The notes: generated from the sequence alone by a model not told the origin. 7,853 bases of DNA from Clostridia bacterium (GCA_017935825.1 JAGBGW010000258.1:1-7853); one strand, 5' to 3'; shown: positions 1 to 7,077, counted from the first letter of the stretch. A program made the numbers and translations.

Positions 1-868
1 CCAGACATTTGGTATCAGCTGCCTTTTTTTCATCGGTGTAGGACGCTTTATGGGTACGGATCTCCTGTTCATAACCGCAGCGCGCGGCGTACTTCCAAAA
101 CAGATCTGCATATTGGATGCCATCATAGCACCAGGGTTTGGAAAATAGATTGTAATGAACGATGCCAAGGTCTGTATCTTCCTGCGTGTTTTCGTTGGGC
201 ATCACATCCCAGCGAGGCGGAAGGTAGAATATCTTATCGCGGCAAATGGCATTGAGGTAGTCCTGGTCGGGGGCGATGCAATCCACGTGATAGGTGTTGA
301 ACAGATGCAAAAAATGCTTGTGCAGCTGCTTTTGGCGCAGTGCTTTCAAATCCATCAAAAGCACGCCGGAATTGATATAGCGGCTCTTTTCCACACCCAC
401 AGCATCCTCCATGTAGCGTACCAGCGGCGGCACCTGCTGTACGGATGAATCTGTGCAGGCGCCGATATAATTCCCCTGAAGATCCGTGTCAAAAAGTTTT
501 GCCAGATCATCTGATACAATGACATCACTGTCGATATAGATGCCCTTGTCGTACTCGGGGAACATCACGGGGATAAACAGGCGGTAGTAGATCGTCAGCG
601 TAAAATAGTCACAGCGCAGGCGGTTGCCCATGACGTCATCAATGCAGGAAAGTTCCTGCTGCATGGGGATAAAATCAATGACAAAATTGTCACGGGAAAG
701 CGCAGACAGTCTTGTTTGATGTTCTTTGGAAAGGTTTTCATGCAGCACAATGGCGCGATAGCTGCGCGTTATATCTGCATGGTCCATGGCAGAGACAAGT
801 GCTGCTGCAAGGTAGGGCGCATAGGCATCATCAATGGAAAAGAAAACGGGAATTACGGATTGAGACAT
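1..868 (-). CDS. Family-8 glycosyltransferase, C-terminus outside window
   Basis: A GT8 glycosyltransferase is visible for 289 residues, with no stop before the left edge. Motifs are I-P-V-F-F-S-I-D-D at 6-14 (nucleotide-sugar binding strand), I-Y-I-D-S-D with the metal-binding DSD at 113-115, Y-I-N-S-G-V-L-L-M-D-L at 164-174, A-P-D-Q-D at 199-203, and H238 with K-P-W at 244-246. All core GT8 motifs are present, so only a C-terminal tail is missing. The ATG at 868 has AAGGAG (877-882) 8 nt upstream, and both lie inside the end of the preceding glycosyltransferase gene, whose last 16 nt it overlaps. The two enzymes are clearly related but divergent, so they likely add different sugars to, or act at different steps of, one surface polysaccharide. 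The exact acceptor cannot be told. Confidence 0.92.
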   Translation of the reverse strand, partial: MSQSVIPVFFSIDDAYAPYLAAALVSAMDHADITRSYRAIVLHENLSKEHQTRLSALSRDNFVIDFIPMQQELSCIDDVMGNRLRCDYFTLTIYYRLFIPVMFPEYDKGIYIDSDVIVSDDLAKLFDTDLQGNYIGACTDSSVQQVPPLVRYMEDAVGVEKSRYINSGVLLMDLKALRQKQLHKHFLHLFNTYHVDCIAPDQDYLNAICRDKIFYLPPRWDVMPNENTQEDTDLGIVHYNLFSKPWCYDGIQYADLFWKYAARCGYEQEIRTHKASYTDEKKAADTKCL

Positions 869-1696
869 AAGGCATGCTCCTTTTTTAAACGGTCATATTG
901 GTGCAGTACGGCATCGTAGGCGTAGGTGCCAAGCACATGGTGCACTTGATCGATCTGCCAGGGTTTAACCGTGACGGTATGCACCAGTGGTATGAAACGG
1001 AACGTGGTGGAAAAATGACGAAATACCGTATCCTTTTTATGCTTGTACTGTTCGTTGTAGCGGCGCGGTGCAATGCGCTTGGCACTGCAAAGACGGTTGA
1101 TGGCACTTTGGTCGGGCAGAAACATCTTTTTTTCTGCACACATGCGGATACAGCGTGCAAAAAGCTTTGTGCGGCGAATCTGTTTTCAGATTCAGCAGCA
1201 GTACACCGGAATTGATGTAGTCCATAGCAAATAAGGAACGTCTGAAAAACCATTTGCCGTAGTGATCCAGCACACCGCAAAGCTCGGCATCTTCTATATC
1301 CATGTTGTAAAAGTTGGAAAAGTCGTCGCAGCAGATGACGTCATTGTCAAGATAGAGGATCTTATCGGGCAGCTGTGCCACACGGTCTGCATACAGCCGC
1401 AGCATGCATCCGGGGGTAAAGCGGGTGGCAAGATTTGCCCAGGGCAGGTCACGGGCAAAATCCCGGGAAATGTCGATTTGAGTCACTCGATGGGCCGGGT
1501 CATAGCGCTGCATCAACGTCTGCAGCTGCGTGCCGAAATCTGCTTCCAAAGCCGTGCAGTGTACGCCGCCTTCTTCGATGCCTGCGGTGAGAATATAGAT
1601 ATGAAGTGCGCAGGATGTATGCCGAAGCATCGAAAGGGTGCTGATCACCACGCCGTCTTTGATGTTGGCGTCTCCGCAAAAAAGAATGTTCATCAT
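853..1696 (-). pseudogene. Family-8 glycosyltransferase gene broken by a +1 frameshift
   Basis: GT8 enzymes transfer a hexose from a nucleotide sugar, usually onto lipid-linked or surface glycans at the inner face of the membrane. Frame one gives 171 residues of good GT8 sequence: M-M-N-I-L-F-C-G-D start, L-Y-L-D-N-D metal-binding motif with DND at 117-119, and I-N-S-G-V-L-L-L-N-L-K at 161-171. It then runs into unrelated sequence and stops at 1037. The true continuation is in the next frame, from CAG at 1182 to TAA at 853-855, with F-L-P-D-Q and a final H-x-x-x-x-K-P-W. Dropping one A from the AAAA run at 1183-1186 restores a 280-residue protein whose KPW (244-246) falls at the same residue numbers as in the neighbouring gene. 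The restored end overlaps the next start by 16 nt. This is either a recent mutation or a sequencing error; the unshifted product lacks its last 109 residues and is probably inactive. Confidence 0.85.
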
Positions 1697-1704
1697 GGGA
1701 TTCA

Positions 1705-1710
1705 CCTCCT
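1705..1710 (-). promoter_or_regulatory. Ribosome binding site of the first glycosyltransferase gene
   Basis: AGGAGG on the minus strand lies 8 nt before the ATG at 1696. A second ATG follows immediately (1693), 11 nt away, so 1696 is preferred. The open frame extends to 1768 but would cover the ribosome site and the candidate promoter. Confidence 0.75.
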
Positions 1711-1740
1711 GTAAAAAGGGATGTTTTGGTAATGGAAAAA

Positions 1741-1768
1741 GTATAGCCCCTGTCCCAAGGGAAGTCAC
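1741..1768 (-). promoter_or_regulatory. Candidate sigma-A-type promoter for the glycosyltransferase unit
   Basis: On the minus strand, GTGACT (1763-1768; four of six to the -35 consensus) is followed after 16 nt by TATACT (1741-1746; five of six to the -10 consensus). It lies downstream of the hairpin at 1826-1854 and about 45 nt before the start codon at 1696, so the leader would be short. Short motifs like this arise by chance, so this is only a candidate. Confidence 0.35.
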
Positions 1769-1820
1769 CCGAAAGCAGGTGTTCTCTCATCCACTGTCGG
1801 GGGCAGAGGTGTAGAGAAAG

Positions 1821-1854
1821 CAAAACAGGCTCTCTACCCATGGTAGAGAGCCTG
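1821..1854 (-). terminator. Second hairpin, possible tandem terminator
   Basis: A perfect 13-bp inverted repeat (1826-1838 with 1842-1854) with a 3-nt loop is followed on the minus strand by TTTTGC and TTTC. This fits an intrinsic terminator with an interrupted U-tract. It may back up the madM terminator about 100 nt upstream, or act in the leader of the glycosyltransferase unit if transcription starts further upstream. Confidence 0.6.
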
Positions 1855-1951
1855 AAAATCCAACAAATACAAGGGAAAATCATATCCGGGTTTTGCGAGT
1901 CCACGATGAATCCCATACAATCTACAGCGCGTAGAATGATAAGTTACCATC

Positions 1952-1981
1952 AAAAAAACGAATGCACAGCTTGTGCATCCG
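1952..1981 (-). terminator. Intrinsic terminator of the kinase-madLM operon
   Basis: Read on the minus strand, a 10-bp stem with one G-U pair and a 3-nt loop (1959-1968 with 1972-1981) is followed by seven T residues (1952-1958). It begins 18 nt after the madM stop. The other strand also has six T after the stem (1983-1988), so it could work in both directions, though no plus-strand gene is seen. Confidence 0.88.
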
Positions 1982-1998
1982 CTTTTTTGCGTTGATCG

Positions 1999-2778
1999 TT
2001 ACAGCAGCGTGCAAACCCATTTGGTCAAAAAGTACAGTACCGACGGGCAAAGCAGGCAGCCAAAGCCGGAGTAGAACGTGGCGACCATGGTGCCGTAGGG
2101 CACAAGTTTGGGGTCGGTGGCGGCAAGTCCTGCGGAAATACCGCTGGTGGAGCCAACCAGACCGCCGTAGACCATGGCCATCTTAGGAGTGGTCAGACCG
2201 ATTTTCTTTGCAATCAGGGGCGTGAAGATCATGATGAAAATGGTCTTGATCAGGCCTGCCGTGATGGAAAGTGCGATCACCGTGGAATCTGCACCCAGTG
2301 CCGCGCCCGTGACGGGACCCACCAGGAAGGTCACCGCACCCGAAGCGATGGTGGTGACACTGACGGCATCGGTGTAGCCGAAGGCCACCGCCGCGATGGC
2401 GCCCATAAGATAGGAAGAGAACACACCAACGAACAGGGAAGCAAACCCCAGCATGCCGGATTTTTTGATCTCATTTAAATCCGCGCCGTAGGCAGATGCG
2501 ATGATGGTGAAGTCGCGCAGCAGCGCGCCGCCCATCACACCCAGACCGCCGAAAAGAGAAATGTCGGAAAGTCCCTTGCTGCCGCCGGTGACCGCGCCGC
2601 CGATGTAGGCAAGGATCAAACCAAAGAAAATCGCGATAGCAGAAGGATGCAGTCTTCCTTTGGTGACTTTGGTGGAGATCAGATCCGACAGCCAAAGCAC
2701 AAGGCATACCACAAGGACTGCCACCAAGATGCCGCCGTCTACCAGCAGATCATAAATACGGGAAAAAAGTTCCTGCAT
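1999..2778 (-). CDS. madM: MadM-type subunit of a malonate/anion:Na+ symporter
   Basis: This 259-residue polytopic membrane protein matches MadM, the large subunit of the malonate:Na+ symporter, in length and in the C-terminal block T-S-G-I-S-A-G-L-A-A-T-D-P-K-L-V-P-Y-G (211-229), followed by the G-C-L-L-C-P-S stretch (240-246). Several hydrophobic segments are visible (about 17-30, 48-63, 111-133, 142-160, 166-190, 202-220, 230-252). The ATG at 2778 is 3 nt after the madL stop. Its ribosome site AAGGAGG (2787-2793) is embedded in the last codons of madL, 8 nt upstream, so the two subunits are made in coordinated amounts. It is the last gene of the kinase operon and is followed directly by an intrinsic terminator. 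The family assignment is firm; substrate specificity is not. Confidence 0.87.
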   Translation of the reverse strand: MQELFSRIYDLLVDGGILVAVLVVCLVLWLSDLISTKVTKGRLHPSAIAIFFGLILAYIGGAVTGGSKGLSDISLFGGLGVMGGALLRDFTIIASAYGADLNEIKKSGMLGFASLFVGVFSSYLMGAIAAVAFGYTDAVSVTTIASGAVTFLVGPVTGAALGADSTVIALSITAGLIKTIFIMIFTPLIAKKIGLTTPKMAMVYGGLVGSTSGISAGLAATDPKLVPYGTMVATFYSGFGCLLCPSVLYFLTKWVCTLL

Positions 2779-2781
2779 GGC

Positions 2782-3165
2782 TTAGTCCTCCTTTTCCTTT
2801 TGCATGGCTTCTTTCTTTTGCTCATGTCTTGAAAGAAGGAACACAAGAAAGAATGCGAAAAACACAGCCGCAGTGCCGGCAACGATGGCCACAAGACCGC
2901 CCGACATCATGGAAAACACGTTCTGCGAGGCGGCCATTGCCACCACCACAGGGATGTACATGGTCTTCCAGAAGGTAACGCTCTTTTTAAAGCCGTCTTT
3001 TTGCGTGAATTTCAGTTTCTTGGAATTGGTCAGCAAAATCATCAGCAGTATGCCGAAGCCCACGCCGCCAATATCCGAATTGATACCCGTGGCCATGCCA
3101 AGGGCAGTGCCAAGGATCTTGCCCAGCAGATAACAGCCTGCCAGGGTCGCAACACCATAAATCAT
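2782..3165 (-). CDS. madL: MadL-type subunit of a malonate/anion:Na+ symporter
   Basis: This 127-residue membrane protein matches MadL, the small subunit of the two-component malonate:Na+ symporter (MSS family), in length and sequence character. It opens M-I-Y-G-V-A with a hydrophobic segment at roughly 3-23, followed by a conserved-looking G-x-x-S-D-I-G-G-V-G-F-G stretch (28-38) leading into a second segment. Further hydrophobic segments lie near 69-83 and 88-112, and the C-terminal tail is highly charged (Lys/Glu), probably cytosolic. It starts 15 nt after K5, with only a weak A-A-A-G-G site, so coupling to K5 is likely. It requires MadM to form the transporter. In known systems MadLM serves malonate decarboxylation, but no decarboxylase gene is seen here, so the transported anion is open. 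Confidence 0.85.
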   Translation of the reverse strand: MIYGVATLAGCYLLGKILGTALGMATGINSDIGGVGFGILLMILLTNSKKLKFTQKDGFKKSVTFWKTMYIPVVVAMAASQNVFSMMSGGLVAIVAGTAAVFFAFFLVFLLSRHEQKKEAMQKEKED

Positions 3166-3180
3166 GGGAAAGCCTTTCTT

Positions 3181-4134
3181 TTAGGGAATGTCGTAGCCAA
3201 ATTCTTTTGCCAAAGCAGCCACGTTTTCATATGTGGTGCAGCCCGTGGTGGCGCCGAAGCTTTGGATGATGTGCGCCGCATTGGCACAACCTGCCGCCGC
3301 ACAGGCTTCAATGTCGCCGCCTTTGAGGAATGCCACCGCCGCACCTGCTGCGCAGGAGTCGCCTGCGCCCGTGGTGTCCACCACGGTGCCCTTGCACATG
3401 GTGGGCACGAACACATCCCGTTCAAAGTCGGTCATGAAAAGTCCCTTTGCGCCAAGTTTTACACCGAAGAACTTCATACCGTAGGGCTGTGCTTTTGCCT
3501 TCATTTCCTGCAGGTCGTCGGTGCCAAACATCTTCACCGCATCGTCAAAGCTGGGCATGAATACGTCGATGTATTTGAGGGTGGGACCAAGGTAGCGCAT
3601 GTGGTCTTCGCCTCTTGGCGTGACCGCATCCATGGAGGTGGAAAGTCCAAGCTCCTTTGCGCGGCGGAAGAATGCCTCCGCTCCTTTGTCCATTTCCACC
3701 ATGGGGTAGAAGCTTGCATAATGCACATGGCGGCTTTGCTGCAGTGCCTCGTCGGGGATCATCCAAGGTTCCAGTTTCGTTCTTGCACCGTCACGGATCA
3801 GGCAGTGGCGTTCGCCGTCCTCACCGATCAAAAGCAGAGTCAGTGCGGTGGGGGTATCGGCAAGTTCCGTCACGTAATCCGTTGCAATATTGTGGTCCGC
3901 AAAGTGCTGCATCACGGTCTTGGCAAACATATCGCACCCCACCACCGTTGCGATGGCGGTCTTGCAGCCAAGGTGTGCAAAGCTTGTGGCGGCATTGATG
4001 CCGTCGCCGCCCACGGTGATGATGCGGTTGGGTGCAATGCCCGAATCCATATCCATAATGTTCTGCGGCACGGGGCCGATGGCAAGGTCGTATCCGGAAT
4101 AGCCCACGACCAGTACGTCAAATCGCTTTTCCAT
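3181..4134 (-). CDS. K5: PfkB/ribokinase-family carbohydrate kinase
   Basis: This is a complete 317-residue kinase starting at the ATG that shares its A with the TGA of K4 (TGATG, 4132-4136). Motifs are G-G-D-G-I-N at 42-47, H-V-H at 136-138, S-T-S-M-D at 165-169, and P-S-F-D-D at 194-198. The last of these has Asp where the other four kinases have Glu. D-T-T-G-A-G-D is at 253-259 with Asp259 as the expected catalytic base. The residue two after that Asp is Cys instead of the usual Phe (G-D-S-C). It groups with K4 by its N-terminus and glycine motif. It is followed after 15 nt by madL, tying the kinase row to a transporter. The combination of changes at the metal and ATP sites makes it the most divergent of the set; activity is likely but not certain. 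Confidence 0.93.
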   Translation of the reverse strand: MEKRFDVLVVGYSGYDLAIGPVPQNIMDMDSGIAPNRIITVGGDGINAATSFAHLGCKTAIATVVGCDMFAKTVMQHFADHNIATDYVTELADTPTALTLLLIGEDGERHCLIRDGARTKLEPWMIPDEALQQSRHVHYASFYPMVEMDKGAEAFFRRAKELGLSTSMDAVTPRGEDHMRYLGPTLKYIDVFMPSFDDAVKMFGTDDLQEMKAKAQPYGMKFFGVKLGAKGLFMTDFERDVFVPTMCKGTVVDTTGAGDSCAAGAAVAFLKGGDIEACAAAGCANAAHIIQSFGATTGCTTYENVAALAKEFGYDIP

Positions 4135-5126
4135 CAGATCAACCCCTCCTTTTTGGCACCTTCGATGATGCAGCCGGAATCTTTGGCATACTGCAGGGCA
4201 GTTGCAAGGTCGCGTACGCCCATGTTGGCGCCCACACTTTCGATGATCAGTGCACTTTGTGCACTGCCGAGTGCAAGGCAGTCTTCGATCGACCAGCCGC
4301 GAAGGTAGGCACAAAGGAAGCCTGCAAAGAACGCATCGCCTGCGCCGGTGGTGTCCACCACATCGCCGCGCAGCAGCGTGCCCATGCGGTATTCTTTTTC
4401 TTCCGTATAATCGTAAAGATACGCGCCTTCCGCGCCCAGCTTGCAGCCGAAATACTGCAGACCGTATTTGCGGAAGAATTCCGTCATCTCGTGCAGGTCT
4501 TCTCTTCCTTCTGCGATGGGAACGGCTTCCGAATAAGAGGGGAAGAAAATGTCGCAGTTGTACAATGCCTTTTCCGCCTTGGGCAGCCAGATGCCCTCGC
4601 GGTCATAGCCTGCATCCATGCTCGTGGTCAAGCCAAGTTTCTTCGCACGGGCAAAGATATCGCCGATGTCCTCGCCGTCCAGATATTTATTGGAGTTGAC
4701 ACTTGCATAGTGCAGATGCCGTGCGGCGGACAAAATCTCGTCCGTCACATGGCTTGCGTTAAGGCCACGTGTCACTGCCGCATCGCCGTGCTTCAAAATA
4801 TGGCGCTCGCCGCTTTCTTCGATCAGAAGATAGGCCACCGTGGTCATAAACTCGGGATCGCGGATGACAAGGGAGGTGTCCACCTTTGCCTCCGTCAGGC
4901 GCTCCAGCACCGCATCGCCGAATTCGTCACAGCCCACATAGGACATCAGTGCCGCACGCATCCCAAGGGATGCCATGGAAATGGCACCGTTCAAAGCATC
5001 GCCGCCGGTTGCCATGCGGATATCCACATGGAAGCCGCCGCGGGACATGATGTCGTGGGGAACATTGGTGACGGGGACGTCGAAATTCGCCGCCCCCAGA
5101 GAAATTACATCAAATTGTTTGCTCAT
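4134..5126 (-). CDS. K4: PfkB/ribokinase-family carbohydrate kinase
   Basis: This is a complete 330-residue kinase, the longest of the five, with a short Lys/Glu-rich C-terminal extension. It starts inside the last codons of K3 (ATGA overlap, 5123-5126) with no strong ribosome site upstream, so translation probably depends on ribosomes finishing K3. Motifs are G-G-D-A-L-N at 41-46, H-L-H at 137-139, T-T-S-M-D at 167-171, P-S-Y-S-E at 196-200, and D-T-T-G-A-G-D at 258-264 with Asp264 as the expected catalytic base. The substrate-binding motif is G-G-D-x-x-N rather than the G-G-G-D-A-N-N of K2 and K3, and it pairs with K5 as a second subgroup. The different glycine motif suggests a substrate distinct from that of K2 and K3, but this is inference. 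Confidence 0.94.
   Translation of the reverse strand: MSKQFDVISLGAANFDVPVTNVPHDIMSRGGFHVDIRMATGGDALNGAISMASLGMRAALMSYVGCDEFGDAVLERLTEAKVDTSLVIRDPEFMTTVAYLLIEESGERHILKHGDAAVTRGLNASHVTDEILSAARHLHYASVNSNKYLDGEDIGDIFARAKKLGLTTSMDAGYDREGIWLPKAEKALYNCDIFFPSYSEAVPIAEGREDLHEMTEFFRKYGLQYFGCKLGAEGAYLYDYTEEKEYRMGTLLRGDVVDTTGAGDAFFAGFLCAYLRGWSIEDCLALGSAQSALIIESVGANMGVRDLATALQYAKDSGCIIEGAKKEGLI
4145..4150 (-). promoter_or_regulatory. Ribosome binding site of K5 (decides the start)
   Basis: AGGAGG on the minus strand, inside the 3' end of K4, lies 10 nt before the ATG at 4134. The frame is open further upstream to 4314, but that stretch overlaps K4 and encodes a Cys/Arg-rich sequence unlike any kinase N-terminus, so 4134 is the start. 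Confidence 0.8.
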
Positions 5127-6082
5127 TTTACTTCGTAGCCGTAATCGTGCACGTGTGCAACCAGTTCGTCATAGGAAGTCATGCCGTCGCTGCAGCCGAT
5201 GCTGCCGCAGATCTTGGCAGCAGCTGCGCTTGCCATAAGACCGCAGCCGCGAAGGGACAGCCCGCGGGTGTAGCCTGCAATAAAGCCGGAGCAGAATGCA
5301 TCGCCGCAGCCCAGGGTGTCCACAGGTGCGCCGCGATACAGGGGCTCCTGCCAAATGTCTTCTTTATAGTCGGTGATAAATGCGCCCTTGGAACCAAGTT
5401 TTACGCCAAAGATCTTGATGCCGTACTTGCCGAAGAACTCTTTCAAAGCGATCGGATCGTCGGTGCCTGCAACCACCTTTGCCTCGTCAATGCTGGGCAG
5501 GAATACGTCGCAGTAGGGCAGAGCCTGTGCCACCTTTTCAAGGCACTCTTCGGGGGTCCAAAGACCTGAATCCAGCTGCAGGTCCATGGACGTGGTCTTG
5601 CCAAGGGACTTTGCATATTTCAAAATGGAAGCCACGCCTTCGCCGTCCAGCAGGGGCTGGGAAAGGACGCTGACACAGTGGACGTGATCCGCCCATTCGA
5701 TCGCCTCATCGGGGATGTCCTTGCGCTCCACTGCCTGACCGGTGCCCTTCAAATAGGCATTGCCGCGCAGATTCTCGTCGCCGGAAAGCATGATGACGTG
5801 CACGGAAGTGGGCAGGTCAGCGCGGCGGGATACAAAGCGGGTGTCCACGCCCTCTTGCTGCAGGAGCTTTAAGACCTGATGACCGAAGGTGTCTGCGCCA
5901 AGGCTGGTTGCCAGGGCTACTTCGCCGCCAATGCGCTTTAAGTCGATGGAAGCGTTGTTTGCATCGCCGCCGCCGTAGACGGGAATGCCGTCCAGGGGAT
6001 TGTCGTGGCGCTCAAATACGGCAGGGGTCACAGGATGCAGATAAAGGTCGCAGATCGCCTGACCAACACAGAGAAATTTCAT
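5123..6082 (-). CDS. K3: PfkB/ribokinase-family kinase with GCGD variant signature
   Basis: This is a complete 319-residue kinase. A ribosome site GGAGGT (6091-6096) lies 8 nt before the ATG at 6082, which fixes the start. The motifs match K2 almost position for position: G-G-G-D-A-N-N at 37-43, H-V-H at 133-135, T-T-S-M-D at 163-167, and P-S-I-D-E at 196-200. The C-terminal signature is D-T-L-G-C-G-D (255-261), with Cys where the family almost always has Ala; the catalytic Asp (261) is kept, so it is probably active. The gene's TGA overlaps the ATG of K4 in an ATGA quartet, which predicts translational coupling. With K1 and K2 it forms one subgroup that shares the G-G-G-D-A-N-N-A-S-I-D-L stretch (seen in K2 and K3; missing from the visible part of K1). 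The substrate is unknown. Confidence 0.93.
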   Translation of the reverse strand: MKFLCVGQAICDLYLHPVTPAVFERHDNPLDGIPVYGGGDANNASIDLKRIGGEVALATSLGADTFGHQVLKLLQQEGVDTRFVSRRADLPTSVHVIMLSGDENLRGNAYLKGTGQAVERKDIPDEAIEWADHVHCVSVLSQPLLDGEGVASILKYAKSLGKTTSMDLQLDSGLWTPEECLEKVAQALPYCDVFLPSIDEAKVVAGTDDPIALKEFFGKYGIKIFGVKLGSKGAFITDYKEDIWQEPLYRGAPVDTLGCGDAFCSGFIAGYTRGLSLRGCGLMASAAAAKICGSIGCSDGMTSYDELVAHVHDYGYEVK

Positions 6083-6120
6083 ATTGATTTACCTCCGTTT
6101 TTTGAAAATGGGAACTTTTA

Positions 6121-7077
6121 TCACAGCGTGACGGAATAGCCGCACGCTTCAAGGTCGGAAAGTAAGGTTGCGCAGTCGCGCATGCCGGTGGTGGAACCAA
6201 CTGCAGAGAGCACTCTTGCAGAAGCTGCCGATGCAACCAAAGCTGCATCCTGCAAGGATGCACCGCGCTTCCATGCTGCCACAAAGGTGGAGGTGAAAGC
6301 ATCGCCTGCACCTACGGTGTCCACGGGGGTGCCGCGGAAGATCGTGGGCTGGATGACTTCCTGCGCATAGTCGGTGACATACACGCCATCCTTGCCGCGC
6401 TTCATGCCGAAGATCTTCATGCCAAAAGGACGGAAAAATTCGGAAGCTTGTTTGGGATCGGTGATGCCGCAGAGATAGTCCATCTCGTGATCGCTGGGCA
6501 TGAAAATGTCGCAGTGTTTCAGCGCGCCGCGGATCAGACCCATGGGGTTCTCGTGATGTGCACGGGGGACTTTCAGGTCCATGGAGGTGGTAACGCCTGC
6601 CGCATGTGCACGGGCAAAGAGCTTTTCCAAACCTTCGCCGTCCAGATCGGGCATGTTCAAAACGTTTACCACATGCAGATGGTCCGCCCACTGCAAAGCT
6701 TCGTCAGTGACGTCTTGCTGGCACACGCTGTCGCAGGCGCCTGCGTGACGGGCGGAAAGGGTTCTTGCGCCGCCTTCGCCCAGCAGAAGGATCGCAGCGG
6801 TGGTCTGTGCACCTTCTTCCACCACAACGTAACGGGTGTCAACACCCTTTGCCTGCAAAAGGGTAAGCAGCATGCCGCCGATGGAGTCATCGCCCACGCG
6901 GCTGACCACACGCACGGATTCGCCGAAGGTTGCCAGGTCGATGGATGCATTGTTTGCATCGCCGCCGCCTGCCACGTTCAATGTGTCAAGACCAATGCGT
7001 TTTTTGGCGATGGCTTCAGGTGTGACGGTGGTGGCGGAAATATCGCACAGCACCGCGCCAAGACAGAGAATATTCAT
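6121..7077 (-). CDS. K2: PfkB/ribokinase-family carbohydrate kinase
   Basis: This is a complete 318-residue PfkB-family kinase, a usual length for the family. The protein begins M-N-I-L-C-L-G, a typical first beta strand. G-G-G-D-A-N-N at residues 37-43 corresponds to the substrate-binding glycine-rich motif. H-x-H lies at 133-135, T-S-M-D at 164-167, and P-S-D-H-E at 194-198 replaces the usual N-x-x-E. D-T-V-G-A-G-D at 253-259 is the ATP/anion-hole signature with Asp259 as the expected catalytic base. The conserved tail G-S-T-T-G-M-R-D follows near 294-301. It is separated from K1 by a hairpin-bearing gap and from K3 by 38 nt, in the same direction. It could act on a free sugar, a sugar acid or a nucleoside-like compound; nothing in the sequence decides between these. 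Confidence 0.94.
   Translation of the reverse strand: MNILCLGAVLCDISATTVTPEAIAKKRIGLDTLNVAGGGDANNASIDLATFGESVRVVSRVGDDSIGGMLLTLLQAKGVDTRYVVVEEGAQTTAAILLLGEGGARTLSARHAGACDSVCQQDVTDEALQWADHLHVVNVLNMPDLDGEGLEKLFARAHAAGVTTSMDLKVPRAHHENPMGLIRGALKHCDIFMPSDHEMDYLCGITDPKQASEFFRPFGMKIFGMKRGKDGVYVTDYAQEVIQPTIFRGTPVDTVGAGDAFTSTFVAAWKRGASLQDAALVASAASARVLSAVGSTTGMRDCATLLSDLEACGYSVTL

Larger units (their letters stand above)
1697..1998. other. 302-nt intergenic region between madM and the glycosyltransferase genes
   Basis: No coding region is supported here. It holds the madM terminator (1952-1981), a second strong hairpin (1826-1854), a candidate promoter (1741-1768) and the ribosome site of the first glycosyltransferase gene (1705-1710). 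The roughly 95 nt between the two hairpins show nothing I recognise beyond a TATGAT hexamer (1879-1884) that lacks a good -35 partner. I see no tRNA, T-box or known riboswitch core. Confidence 0.7.

Noticed and set aside
1183..1186. Phase variation or programmed frameshifting at the A4 run
   Set aside because: Four A residues are too few for slipped-strand phase variation, the required shift is +1 and not the usual -1, and no slippery heptamer or clear stimulatory structure is seen. A simple insertion or sequencing error is more economical.
1500..1916. Minus-strand open frame of 138 codons spanning the intergenic region and the start of the first GT8 gene
   Set aside because: It runs through the 13-bp hairpin and overlaps the GT8 gene in another frame; its Arg/His-rich tail is a typical out-of-frame artefact.
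1697..1998. Riboswitch or T-box leader before the glycosyltransferase genes
   Set aside because: There are hairpins, but I could not find a T-box sequence, a specifier loop or any known aptamer core, and the stretch before the second hairpin is too short for a convincing attenuator.
1999..3165. Operon for malonate decarboxylation
   Set aside because: Only the transporter subunits are present. None of the neighbouring genes resembles malonyl/acetyl carrier-protein transferase or decarboxylase subunits.
3001..4308. Long plus-strand open frame of 435 codons opposite K5 and madL
   Set aside because: It is antisense to K5 and part of madL, both of which have full family motifs. The translation is rich in His, Cys and Gly, shows no domain and has no ribosome site; it reflects codon bias of the opposite strand.
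4257..5138. Plus-strand open frame of 293 codons opposite K4
   Set aside because: It is the mirror of K4, with low-complexity, Cys/His-rich translation and no recognisable start signal.
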